In this document: positions 26,698-34,949 of the stretch, piece after piece
Numbering within the stretch: the first letter of the stretch is position 1
How the letters are laid out: each line of letters opens with the position of its first letter
DNA from: Lysinibacillus agricola
GTDB taxonomy: Bacteria; Bacillota; Bacilli; Bacillales_A; Planococcaceae
Direction: 5' to 3'
DNA length: 64,000 nt
Assembly: GCF_016638705.1 (NCBI RefSeq)
Contig: NZ_CP067341.1
Coordinates: 3,723,501 to 3,787,500 of the forward strand
Translations under genes and position numbers: made by a program
Notes under the pieces: generated by a model
Told to the model about the DNA's origin: nothing
Databases searched by the model: none
What the model saw: only the letters and a program-made list of their open reading frames with translations

Positions 26698-27273
26698 CTA
26701 TTTCACTAAAATTCGCGTATTTGCTATGTATATCGTGTCTCCATTACCGATTGGGTAAGGGCTTTCGTGTTTTATTCTATTTTTAACGCGCTTATGAGCT
26801 TTTTTTATACCAACACCATTGACCGAATCAATATCCTCTATGTACCATACTCCAGAAACATTATTTAATACGGCATGTTCATAGTTGATAAGCGATTCAT
26901 ATTCTGTACCGTTTAAATCGATATCTGCCTTATTGTCAGCTGAACTTTTCCCAATAAGTAATGATGTTTGGTCACCTATCTCCCATTCATCTATTTCAAC
27001 TCCTCGTTCATTGAGGAGAACTAATTTTCGAATTTGCTTGTTTGTCACATCGTAATTTTTATCTCTTGCTTCATACTTAACAGAGCCATAAATAATTGCT
27101 AGTATGACCAGCATTAGTCCAATAATTGTTTTCAAAATAAAATCCTGATTCATGACAAATACGTATAGAATGAAAAAGAAGGCGATTGTGACAATAATGA
27201 TATCCATAACTTTTATAATCATTTGTTTCTTTGCGTTTTCAGTGTATGCATCCATTGAATTTTGACCATACAT
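26698..27273 (-). CDS. Membrane FHA-domain protein
   Basis: 191 aa from the ATG at 27273, behind AAGGAG; the longer frame to 27291 is less likely. Two membrane segments form a hairpin near residues 23-60 (VMDIIIVTIAFFFILYVF, then IIGLMLVILAIIYGSV), and an FHA domain fills the rest (SLLIGKSSADNKADIDLNG, then YEHAVLNN and IEDIDSVNGVGIKKA). The usual S..H pair reads NYEH. It would display a phosphothreonine reader on the cytosolic face and is a candidate for docking the apparatus to the membrane, since no TssL/TssM is present. Confidence 0.8.
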   Translation of the reverse strand: MYGQNSMDAYTENAKKQMIIKVMDIIIVTIAFFFILYVFVMNQDFILKTIIGLMLVILAIIYGSVKYEARDKNYDVTNKQIRKLVLLNERGVEIDEWEIGDQTSLLIGKSSADNKADIDLNGTEYESLINYEHAVLNNVSGVWYIEDIDSVNGVGIKKAHKRVKNRIKHESPYPIGNGDTIYIANTRILVK

Positions 27274-27309
27274 GGTATCACACTCCTTCATACTAGCTAT
27301 GGCTTCGTT

Positions 27310-27744
27310 TTACTTATTAAAAAAACGTTCAAATAAATCAGTTGTATCTAGTGGATTCTTCTTTGCATTCTTGTTAAGGGCTGATGACATTTCCTTTGTT
27401 TTAGGATTAAAGCCAAAAAAATGTTCAAAATTCTTTTCAATATTGTCCATATTAAAATCTGGCTTTTTTTCAGTAGACTGTTGGCGTGAAGATTGTTTTT
27501 CATGTGTCTGTCTATCATTCCAACTTTGACCAGCTCCATCTAGTCGAGCATCATATGCCTCTCTGGAAGCTTGATCCTTCAGTACTTTGTATGCCTCTGT
27601 CACTTCTAAAAAAATCTTTTCAGATTCTTTGTTTCCACCGCTCACGTCTGGATGATGTTTTTTTGATAGTTTTCGATAAGCGAGCTTTATTTGTTCTTGC
27701 GTGGCGTCTCTACTGACACCTAAAGTTTCATAATGCGTTTTCAT
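27310..27744 (-). CDS. DnaJ-domain cochaperone
   Basis: 144 aa from the ATG at 27744, with GGGGATG upstream (an in-frame ATG at 27753 overlaps that site). A J domain occupies residues 3-65 with the HPD motif (RKLSKKHHPDVSGGNKES). No Gly/Phe, zinc-finger or C-terminal DnaJ domains. The rest is polar and ends in KKNPLDTTDLFERFFNK. J proteins stimulate Hsp70 ATPases, so its partner is most simply the 882-aa Hsp70-like protein of the same operon. It is the first gene after a hairpin below the tube gene. Confidence 0.85.
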   Translation of the reverse strand: MKTHYETLGVSRDATQEQIKLAYRKLSKKHHPDVSGGNKESEKIFLEVTEAYKVLKDQASREAYDARLDGAGQSWNDRQTHEKQSSRQQSTEKKPDFNMDNIEKNFEHFFGFNPKTKEMSSALNKNAKKNPLDTTDLFERFFNK

Positions 27745-27769
27745 AGTTTTCATCCCCAGTATTAGGATT

Positions 27770-27811
27770 ATTCAAAATTATCTAAGGAACTATAAAAGTC
27801 CCTTAGATAAT
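27770..27811 (-). terminator. Hairpin after the tube gene
   Basis: Perfect 11-bp arms ATTATCTAAGG / CCTTAGATAAT, followed on the minus strand by TTTGAA. It lies 26 bases below the Hcp-like stop and above the DnaJ gene in the same orientation. A partial terminator here would give much more tube protein than downstream products. Strength is uncertain because the T-run is short. Confidence 0.65.
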
Positions 27812-27836
27812 GTGGTGTGTCTATCAAGCAGTAATC

Positions 27837-28262
27837 TTAGACAGCGTAGCCGCCTTCGATTTTCGCCAAGTCTGTTTTGTCTTTCTTTTGCTTAACGAAT
27901 AAGTAGAATTCACCAATACCTTCTGTATCACCATACTTTTCTGTATAGTCAACGACAAAAGCATTTGGGAAATGAATTTTTCTTACTACTTGATCAGCAG
28001 AAACAACCTCTAAAGTTACTTTACGGTAACAATCAGCCTTTTCAGCTGGTACTAATGACCATAATCCTAATTTCATCGTATCATCAGAATTATCACCATC
28101 AGTTGCAGTAAGGATTTTACCTCTTATTTTTAAAGTTGCTCCTACATCTGTAGAACGTGCGTTAGAGTCATCTGGAGTGTCTGTTTCATACTCAACAGCC
28201 ATAATGCTATCTAACCCTAGTTCAATTGCTTCTGATCCTTCTACTTTTAATACAAAACCCAT
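27837..28262 (-). CDS. Hcp/tail-tube-like protein
   Basis: 141 aa, compact and beta-rich: GFVLKVEGSEAIELGLDSIM, TLKIRGKILTATDG, then YRKVTLEVVSADQVVRKIHF, NAFVVDYTEKYGDTEGIGE and FYLFVKQKKDKTDL. This matches the layout of Hcp and phage tube proteins (about 140-170 aa, two sheets around a hexamer ring, with a late VxxY/EF strand pair). It lies directly behind the sheath candidate, as tube follows sheath in contractile systems. AGGAGGTACTAAAA gives a strong start. It has its own hairpins on both sides, fitting high expression. The call is by fold pattern and order, not by alignment. Confidence 0.6.
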   Translation of the reverse strand: MGFVLKVEGSEAIELGLDSIMAVEYETDTPDDSNARSTDVGATLKIRGKILTATDGDNSDDTMKLGLWSLVPAEKADCYRKVTLEVVSADQVVRKIHFPNAFVVDYTEKYGDTEGIGEFYLFVKQKKDKTDLAKIEGGYAV

Positions 28263-28289
28263 TTTTAGTACCTCCTAATATTTGTTGAA

Positions 28290-28460
28290 TCGTCTCAAAA
28301 AACTGCTTTAGGTGAAAATTATAACTAGCTGTATACATTCCTCCATGCTTCATGCAAATACATCAAGCATGAAGAAATATGTAATTTTTTCACCTTGCAA
28401 TTTATGGAAGATTCTTATTTATGTTAAAAGATTTATGAATAAATCTTAAACATACTACTT
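28290..28460 (-). promoter_or_regulatory. Sheath-tube intergenic stem-loops
   Basis: The 228-base gap holds two inverted repeats on the minus strand: CTTCATGC..GCATGAAG near 28343-28375, and AAGATTTAT TC ATAAATCTT near 28428-28447 followed by TTAACAT. They could stabilise the tube message or attenuate transcription after the sheath gene. No gene is present. Confidence 0.45.
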
Positions 28461-28490
28461 AAAAAGTTTTTGATTGTATGTGTAAACTTG

Positions 28491-30659
28491 TTAGGCCTTA
28501 ACAGCACTACTTGCCTTTGTAATCATGACTTCAAGATTCTTCACATTACCGTTAAACACTAGGTCAATCTGACATGTGCTTGTTTTTTCATCGATAATGT
28601 AGCCGATGTCATCTCCATCGTGAATAATAGAGTTTACAAAGCCTTTATCATTAAGCCATTTGCTTTTTTGACTACTTGGATTATTACTAAAGAATCGAAC
28701 GATATTTTCGTGCTTAAAGTCACCTGATTGGAATCGTAGAATTCTTTCAATATACGTACTAACTTGAGTTTTGTAGACTGAATCAAATCCGTCTTCTTCC
28801 ATTGCTAGACTTCTAGCTTTATACACCGTAATACGTTTAATGTCTTTATCTTGAAGCTGCGCATTTTCCGAAGAGAATACAAAGCCGAAGCTTCTGCTGT
28901 TAATAGCATCTTTAATATTATTAGTAAATCCTGAGATTTCTTTTGCCATTGTTGTAACGGCTCGAAGTGAATTATCACCAGCTTCGATATCGAAGCGTAC
29001 ACCAGGATAATTTCTTTGAACTTTCTTGAATGAATCTTTCAAATATTCTGGACATTGATAAGCTGAAACAATACCTGCTGCTACATAGCTGGCACCAACA
29101 TAGACGCCCTCTATCCAAAGCTTTAAAATATCCTCTTTTTCTTTAGATAATCGTGCTCCATTTTCTGTTGTCTGCATTCTTGTATCAATGATCACACCTG
29201 ATTTATCTTTAGGAATAATAGTGAAGTTCGGTAAACATGGTATCGCAAACTCACTATATTCTTTTCGAACAAGCACTGAGCATTTATCGATAAGACGATC
29301 AATACCTGCTGTTGCAATTCCACTGAATGTTGTTTCTTCTTCTGCCATGAAGTTGAAGAAAACTTGTACTTTATAATCTTTCACAGTATCTAGAAGGGTA
29401 GTTAACGATTCCATTGTATTGCCTTCTTGCTTAGCAACTTTATCGTTCCCTTTAAATCTAGATCTGCTTACTTTCATTTTTCCGGATGCCTCTAGTTCTA
29501 GGGCAGGGACAATTCCATACCATACCGTATCTGTAAAGTCATTTTTGGAGTTAACCGTATTTAAATACGTGCGTAATCGTGGTAGATTATTACTTTTAAC
29601 GAGCATATCCAACTTTGTGTTCGTTACAAGTAACGAGGGCTGCATACCTTTGTTTTTAGTTGCATACTGATCAAAGTACATTTTTACACCTAATAGTTTT
29701 TCAACTAATGGCTTTACTGTTTTGACAAATTCATCCTTAGCATCCTTATAGAATTCTAAGTATGTATTATAGTTTTGCACCTCTGTCTCTACATCAAATT
29801 CAGCCTTCACAGCTGGCAATGGAGAGAAGGTTCTTACGACTAAATCTTTGACGTAGGAAGATGGTGATTCTGTAATCTCTTCATAATCCTCTTCAAAAAC
29901 TGTGCTTAAACCATAGTTACTATTTTCTTCAATAACCATCAGTTCCGAGCTATTATTTTGAGGCGCCTCAATGATTTTTAATTCACCATTGTCACCAATA
30001 GAAAGTGTCCCAATTTGTAATTTTTCGGATTCATCTTCATCCTGATTAGCACCCAATAATAATCTTGTTTTAATATCTTCGATTGCTAAAGGGAGCATCG
30101 CCATGACATTGTTGTAATTTTTACTTGCTACTTCGAACATCAGGTTTAGCTTATCCCCTGTATCCAATTTTTTTGGATCGCCGTCATCTAATTTGTCATA
30201 TTCACCGTATAGGTAATGGATTTCTTTTCTTACTTGTCGAATGTCGTCCATAACCTTTTTAGGAGAGATCATATCGAGCAGATTTTCAAATTTAAAATCT
30301 ACATTCGCAATGCCCTGACTTCTTTTTGTATCGATGAGGGTGAATAACATCTTTAAAAAATCATTATTTTGGTCAATTGCTATTTCAGAAATACAGTCCT
30401 CTTGAATTCCTTCAGGTTTTTTTAATGTATACATTACCTTTTGGTTAGCAGCATTATAGAATGAATAAACCGTTGGAGAAAACTTATCTAAAAATTCGTC
30501 GAAGCTTTTGACAAGTAAATATTGATTAATCTCTTTAATCTTTTCATCACTAAGACTGTCAATCCCTTTTACATCTCCAACAAGCGTAATTAAATCCATT
30601 TTTTCCGGATTAATTTCCTCAAAGAGCATGGTTCTGTTTGTTTGACTAATAATCTCCAT
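28491..30659 (-). CDS. Candidate contractile sheath protein (TssB-TssC-like)
   Basis: 722 aa, cytosolic, no signal. The N-terminal 230 residues are helical and followed by an acidic linker. The C-terminal half has sheath-like features: LWIEGVYVGASYVAAGIVSA, at the position where phage sheaths have an exposed loop and AGI segment; then FDIEAGDNSLRAVTTMAKEI; a helix KTQVSTYIERILRFQ; and a last part IVRFFSNNPSSQKSKWLNDK ending in paired strands (TCQIDLVFNGNVKNLEVMIT) like the handshake domain. First gene of the operon, right before the tube gene. Length suits a fused TssB+TssC. No motif proves it, so this is inference. Confidence 0.55.
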   Translation of the reverse strand: MEIISQTNRTMLFEEINPEKMDLITLVGDVKGIDSLSDEKIKEINQYLLVKSFDEFLDKFSPTVYSFYNAANQKVMYTLKKPEGIQEDCISEIAIDQNNDFLKMLFTLIDTKRSQGIANVDFKFENLLDMISPKKVMDDIRQVRKEIHYLYGEYDKLDDGDPKKLDTGDKLNLMFEVASKNYNNVMAMLPLAIEDIKTRLLLGANQDEDESEKLQIGTLSIGDNGELKIIEAPQNNSSELMVIEENSNYGLSTVFEEDYEEITESPSSYVKDLVVRTFSPLPAVKAEFDVETEVQNYNTYLEFYKDAKDEFVKTVKPLVEKLLGVKMYFDQYATKNKGMQPSLLVTNTKLDMLVKSNNLPRLRTYLNTVNSKNDFTDTVWYGIVPALELEASGKMKVSRSRFKGNDKVAKQEGNTMESLTTLLDTVKDYKVQVFFNFMAEEETTFSGIATAGIDRLIDKCSVLVRKEYSEFAIPCLPNFTIIPKDKSGVIIDTRMQTTENGARLSKEKEDILKLWIEGVYVGASYVAAGIVSAYQCPEYLKDSFKKVQRNYPGVRFDIEAGDNSLRAVTTMAKEISGFTNNIKDAINSRSFGFVFSSENAQLQDKDIKRITVYKARSLAMEEDGFDSVYKTQVSTYIERILRFQSGDFKHENIVRFFSNNPSSQKSKWLNDKGFVNSIIHDGDDIGYIIDEKTSTCQIDLVFNGNVKNLEVMITKASSAVKA

Positions 30660-30665
30660 TCAGTC

Positions 30666-30694
30666 GGCTGTATGATTATACAGCCATCCCTCCT
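30666..30694 (-). promoter_or_regulatory. Ribosome site separated from start by a hairpin
   Basis: AGGAGGG (30688-30694) is 28 bases from the sheath ATG, too far for normal initiation. Between them sits a perfect 8-bp hairpin GGCTGTAT-GATT-ATACAGCC (plus-strand reading, 30666-30685). When folded, it leaves about eight unpaired bases between site and ATG, the normal spacing. Translation of the first operon gene may therefore need this hairpin to form. Confidence 0.7.
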
Positions 30695-30864
30695 TTTATA
30701 ACGAATTTCGTATAAGCATAATCATTAGTGAGCAGTAAATAGAAATTAACTATTGAGTTATAAAATGGTAATAAAAGATAAAAAATTTACAGTTGTTATA
30801 ACTAAAATTGTATTCTAAGCGTCTTACTTCTACATCACTGATGACATTATGTATCACAAAAGTA

Positions 30865-30892
30865 ACTATACAATATCTAATTTTATTGTCAA
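30865..30892 (-). promoter_or_regulatory. SigA-type promoter of the injection operon
   Basis: TTGACA (30887-30892) and TATAGT (30865-30870) are 16 bases apart on the minus strand. Transcription would start near 30858 and give a leader of about 200 bases before the sheath gene. It lies below the kinase terminator, making the kinase a separate unit. Confidence 0.65.
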
Positions 30893-31012
30893 TATTTTCA
30901 TTAGAATATTTTGGCAAATTATATGTATGCAACTGGGTGAATGGTAAAAAATATACATTAATATTTTCGTGCTATTTTAATCAAAAATGTGTATGCATTC
31001 ATTCTTTTTTAT

Positions 31013-31060
31013 TAAAAAAACAGCTTATGGTGTATTTTTCATACCCTATAAGCTGCTTCG
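31013..31060 (-). terminator. Terminator of the kinase gene
   Basis: Arms AGCTTATAGGGTAT and ATACACCATAAGCT enclose GAAAA and are followed by a T7 run on the minus strand, about 75 bases below the kinase stop. Confidence 0.8.
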
Positions 31061-31134
31061 TAAGCTCTTACCTTTAACTGTAAAATGATAACATAGAATT
31101 ACTTTACCTAAATTATTGGTTAGTTGGAATCATT

Positions 31135-32043
31135 TTACTTAAAATAGTTCTTTATCCTATTGACACTACCCTCAATAGTAATTACCAATTTCATATATTT
31201 TAGTGAAGAGCAGCGTTTCTTTGCTTGTACTGCCAGCCCCCACATGATGGTTTTGGATAAAAGAATACTCACCTTTTTATTATACGTTCTTACATCTCCA
31301 ATTTTATCCTCTATTAACCGCTGCGATACATCAGGTGGAATAACATTTGTCAAAGAAAAATAAAATGTTGCTGCTAAACTATAAATATCAGTATATACAC
31401 CTTGCTCAGATATAGTCGAATATTGCTCAAGAGGGGAATATCCTGGACTCGTAAATATTTGATAATCTTCAGCAGTTTTATAATAAATTGCGGAACCAAA
31501 ATCTAGTAGATATGGATTACCTTTAGAATCAATCATAATATTATTTGGTTTAATGTCACGATGGAGTATGCCTTTTTCGTGTAAATAACACAAAGCATTC
31601 ATTAATGGAAGTAATATGCTAGCGTATAAATGGTCTCTATCATTAATAGGAAAATCCTTTAAGTATTGATCTAATAAAGTTCCTTCATAATACTCCATAC
31701 TTATATAAATCGACCCATTTTCCTCAAAGTGGTCAATATATTTGACGATATTATGATGATTTATTTGCTGCATAATTAACGCTTCATTTAGAGAAATGGC
31801 TTTTAATTCCTCGAATTTCTGCTTTGTTGAAGGCAAACGATTAATAACTGTTTTATTATCTAAATCCCGCAAAGCAATGTCATTTGGAAAAAACTCTTTA
31901 ATGATTAGCTGATTCCCTTCATGCGTATTTTCTGCAATATAAACAAAGGATAATTTACTAGTAGCAATCACTTCTTTTATTTTATATGTATCGTTCAGAA
32001 CACTGTTTGCCGGTAAGCTCAATTCAACTTGAGTCGCTTGCAT
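31135..32043 (-). CDS. Hanks-type Ser/Thr protein kinase
   Basis: 302 aa. A single kinase domain: glycine-poor loop IKEVIATSKLSFVYIAEN, catalytic lysine in LIIKEFFPN, catalytic loop ILHRDIKPNNIMID, metal motif YLLDFGSAIYY, and activation-loop end SPGYSPLEQYS. No PASTA repeats and no membrane segment, unlike the housekeeping PrkC/Stk1 kinase, so this is an accessory kinase. T6SS PpkA plays the same role with Fha and PppA. AAAGGGATGATAG precedes the start. It has its own terminator, and its upstream region (32044-32100) joins a dispersed repeat. Likely substrates are the FHA-bound operon proteins. Confidence 0.9.
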   Translation of the reverse strand: MQATQVELSLPANSVLNDTYKIKEVIATSKLSFVYIAENTHEGNQLIIKEFFPNDIALRDLDNKTVINRLPSTKQKFEELKAISLNEALIMQQINHHNIVKYIDHFEENGSIYISMEYYEGTLLDQYLKDFPINDRDHLYASILLPLMNALCYLHEKGILHRDIKPNNIMIDSKGNPYLLDFGSAIYYKTAEDYQIFTSPGYSPLEQYSTISEQGVYTDIYSLAATFYFSLTNVIPPDVSQRLIEDKIGDVRTYNKKVSILLSKTIMWGLAVQAKKRCSSLKYMKLVITIEGSVNRIKNYFK

Positions 32044-32109
32044 TTTTAATCTATCATCCCTTTCAACACAATTTGTTCCATTTTTAGCACGAAAAATTTA
32101 ATTTTTTAG

Positions 32110-32470
32110 ACCATCACCATAACGTGTAGTTGAGTTCCGTTCCGATTGGGCGCTTTGTCGCTGACGCTTCGCTTTCGCGCAGAGCAAAGCTTCCTGGGGG
32201 CGTCCGACGAGCCGCTTCGCTCCAGGGTCTCGGGCCAACAGATGTTTTTTGCGCGAAAGCGAAGCGGCAGCAGCACCGATGTTGGTCACGAAGGCGTTAT
32301 CACAGGACGTGATGTTTTTAGCCTTCGTTCCTCTATCGCTAATCCCCAAGGAGTCGCCGAGTCGTAACGAAGATCAACTTATATCAATTTCGCCTTAGCG
32401 TAATTGCCGCTGTCGCACAGATAAATTGCCACAGGTCATGGCGTTCTTAGATTGAGTTCCTCTATTTCAG
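32110..32470. repeat. Dispersed GC-rich repeat elements
   Basis: The block contains GCGCGAAAGCGAAGCGTCAG-type sequence in reverse orientation, the CGTCCGACGAGCCGCTTCGC stretch, and an AATTTCGCCTTAGCGTAATTG unit. The same words recur at 43855-44010, 48485-48690, 52090-52335, 54890-55240 and 63610-63672. Short ORFs here on both strands follow the repeat and are not genes. The 32471-32750 stretch holds no gene. Confidence 0.8.
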
Positions 32471-32769
32471 TAGGTGTTTGGACACCCACTGAAAGGAAAC
32501 CACATCCGCATTCATCTCACCACCTTTAGAGGTAGGAGTCTTCTACAGAATGAAGATAAATGGCACACTTTTTAATAAATGACAATCCGCAACTTTTGGC
32601 TATGTCCATTATTTTAACAAAATACAAATTAATGTAAGTATATCAATATACACCCTTATATTAAATAGTTATCTTATAGTATTTCTACATTGAATGGCGA
32701 GGTTAAGCACAATGTGAAGCCATTGCATTGTTTTTTCCTGGCATTTTGACATTCCTATTCGTAACTCTG

Positions 32770-33415
32770 AAGCTTCTATCCGTCGCTTTGGCTCTTCTTT
32801 CCGCCGCTTTCGGCTTTCTTTCCGTCGCTTGGACCATTCTTTCCGTCTCTTCGACTCTTCTTTCCGTCGCTCTGTTTTCTTTCTGTCGCTTTGGCTCTTC
32901 TATCCGTCGCTTTCGGCTCTCTTTCCGTCGCTTGGATCATTCTTTCCGTCTCTTCGACTCTTCTTTCCGTCGCTTTGTTTTCTATCCTTCGCCTTGGATC
33001 TTCTTTCCGTCGCTTGGACCATTCTTTCCGTCTCTTCGTCTCTTCTTTCCGTCGCTCTGTTTCCTTTCCGTCACCTTGGCTCTTCCTTCCGTCGCTTTCG
33101 GCTTTCTTTCCGTCGCTTGGACCATTCTTTCCGTCGCTTCAACTCTTCTTTCCGTCGCTCTGTTTTCTTTCCGTCACCTTGACTCTTCTTTCCGTCGCTC
33201 TCGACTTTCTTTCCGTCGCTTCAACTCTTCTTTCCGTCGCTCTGTTTTCTTTCCGTCGCCTTGGCTCTTCTTTCCGTCGCTTTCGACTTTCTTTCTGTCG
33301 CTTGGACTCTTCTTTCCGTCGCTCTGTTTCCTTTCCGTCACCTTGGCTCTTCCTTCCGTCGCTTGGACTCTTCTTTCCGTCGCCCTGTTTTCTTTCCGTC
33401 ACCTTGCTAATGTCT
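32770..33415. repeat. Minisatellite of 12-mer core units
   Basis: About 30 head-to-tail units, each CTTTCCGTCGCT (with variants such as CTTTCCGTCACC) plus a 7- or 9-base variable part drawn from a small set (TTGGCTCTT, TGGACCATT, TCGACTCTT, CTGTTTT). Units are 19 or 21 bases. The order of variable parts itself repeats every five units or so. All six frames look open because the repeat lacks stops, which explains the large ORFs here. It lies between the injection island and gcvPB. Confidence 0.9.
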
Positions 33416-33430
33416 ATCAAAATTAAGATT

Positions 33431-33471
33431 GAAAAAAACGTCCAACAAGTATGAAAAATACTCATTGGACG
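33431..33471 (-). terminator. Terminator of gcvPB
   Basis: CGTCCAA / TTGGACG arms with an inner AGTAT/ATACT pair and a T7 run on the minus strand, 15 bases below the gcvPB stop. Confidence 0.85.
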
Positions 33472-33485
33472 CCTTATATAAATAA

Positions 33486-34949
33486 TTATGCTTTTTGATA
33501 GCGAAGCACTGGTGTACGAGCAGCGCGTGTTTCGTCTAGACGAGTTACGACTGTTGTATGTGGTGCTTCTTGTACGATTGATGGGTTTTCTTCAGTTTCT
33601 TTTGCAATTTGAATCATTATATCGCAGAATGCATCTAATGTTTCTTTAGATTCTGTTTCTGTTGGCTCGATCATTAATGCCTCTTCCACATTTAATGGGA
33701 AGTAAGTTGTTGGTGGATGGTAGCCAAAGTCTAACAGACGTTTTGCGATATCTAAAGTACGAACGCCAAGTTTCTTTTGACGACGACCCGATAATACAAA
33801 TTCATGTTTACAATGACGGTTATATGGTAGATCATAGAATGGCTCTAAGCGACGCATCATATAGTTTGCGTTTAGTACTGCGTATTCTGTTACAGCTTTT
33901 AAGCCATCTGGACCCATTGTACGGATATAAGTATATGCACGTACGTTGATACCAAAGTTACCATAGTAAGGTTTAACACGTCCGATTGATTGTGGACGCT
34001 CGTAATCGAAGTGATATGTTCCTTCTTCTGTTCTTACTAAAACTGGTTTTGGAAGGAATGGAATTAAATCTGCTTTCACACCTACTGGACCTGAACCTGG
34101 GCCACCGCCACCGTGAGGACCTGTAAATGTTTTGTGTAGATTTAAGTGTACGCAGTCAAAGCCCATATCGCCAGGACGTGCTTTACTCATAACTGCGTTT
34201 AAGTTTGCACCGTCATAGTATACTTTACCGCCAACAGAGTGAATAAGCTCTGCCATTTCGATAATGTTTTCTTCAAATAGACCAAGTGTATTTGGATTTG
34301 TTAGCATCAATGCAGCTGTGTCAGTACCAACTACTTTGCGTAAATCTTCAATATCTACTAAGCCATTTTCATCTGATTTAACAGTGATTGTTTCAAAACC
34401 TGCAACAGTTGCCGATGCTGGGTTTGTACCGTGAGCAGAGTCAGGAACAATAACTTTATTACGATGACCTTCACCATTTGCCTCATGGAAGGCACGAATC
34501 ATCATTAATGCTGTCCATTCACCATGAGCGCCTGCTGCCGGTTGTAATGTCACTTCATCCATACCTGTAATTTCAACTAATGAAGTTTGTAGATCGTAAA
34601 GAAGCTCCATCGCACCTTGAGTAGTTGATTCATCCTGTAATGGGTGGACATTTGCAAAACCAGAAATTCGTGCAACAGCCTCGTTAATTTTAGGATTATA
34701 TTTCATCGTACAAGAGCCTAGTGGGTAGAAGCCTGAGTCTACACCGTGGTTTCGACGAGAAAGTGCTGTATAGTGACGCATAATATCAAGCTCAGAAACC
34801 TCTGGTAATTCTGCCGCTTCAGCGCGTACTAAGTTCGTAGGAAGTAAATCTGCAAGATCAACCTCTGGTACATCAAGTGCTTCTAAGCCATAGCCTACGC
34901 GACCTTCTTTGGAAATTTCAAAAATGAGTGATTGATTTTCGTTATGCAT
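33486..34949 (-). CDS. gcvPB: Glycine dehydrogenase (decarboxylating) subunit 2
   Basis: 487 aa from the ATG at 34949, overlapping the gcvPA stop by eight bases; a longer TTG-initiated frame to 34982 lies inside gcvPA. PLP-dependent P-protein of the glycine cleavage system, which decarboxylates glycine and passes the aminomethyl group to lipoyl-GcvH. The PLP-lysine region is [20 protein letters not shown]. In Bacilli the P-protein is split in two, and the pair forms the active dimer. Third gene of the riboswitch-controlled gcv operon. Cytosolic. Confidence 0.97.
   Translation of the reverse strand: MHNENQSLIFEISKEGRVGYGLEALDVPEVDLADLLPTNLVRAEAAELPEVSELDIMRHYTALSRRNHGVDSGFYPLGSCTMKYNPKINEAVARISGFANVHPLQDESTTQGAMELLYDLQTSLVEITGMDEVTLQPAAGAHGEWTALMMIRAFHEANGEGHRNKVIVPDSAHGTNPASATVAGFETITVKSDENGLVDIEDLRKVVGTDTAALMLTNPNTLGLFEENIIEMAELIHSVGGKVYYDGANLNAVMSKARPGDMGFDCVHLNLHKTFTGPHGGGGPGSGPVGVKADLIPFLPKPVLVRTEEGTYHFDYERPQSIGRVKPYYGNFGINVRAYTYIRTMGPDGLKAVTEYAVLNANYMMRRLEPFYDLPYNRHCKHEFVLSGRRQKKLGVRTLDIAKRLLDFGYHPPTTYFPLNVEEALMIEPTETESKETLDAFCDIMIQIAKETEENPSIVQEAPHTTVVTRLDETRAARTPVLRYQKA

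Noticed and set aside
10990..32043. Prophage or phage-tail bacteriocin
   Set aside because: No capsid, portal, terminase, integrase, holin or endolysin; instead signalling and chaperone genes and VgrG-toxin-immunity units.
10990..32043. Classical eCIS (Afp/PVC type)
   Set aside because: No AAA+ ATPase, no LysM-type cap adaptor and only one tube and one sheath candidate; the kinase/FHA/PP2C set points to a T6SS-like control.
31135..32043. Housekeeping PrkC/Stk1 kinase
   Set aside because: No membrane helix and no PASTA domains, and it is not next to prpC/rsgA.
32770..33415. CRISPR-like array of short repeats
   Set aside because: Core repeat is only 12 bases, tags are 7-9 bases and drawn from a small recurring set; no cas genes. 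It is a minisatellite.
32728..33454. Long plus-strand ORFs of 117-232 aa
   Set aside because: All come from the stop-free tandem repeat; 19-base units shift the frame, several frames are open at once, and there is no convincing start region.
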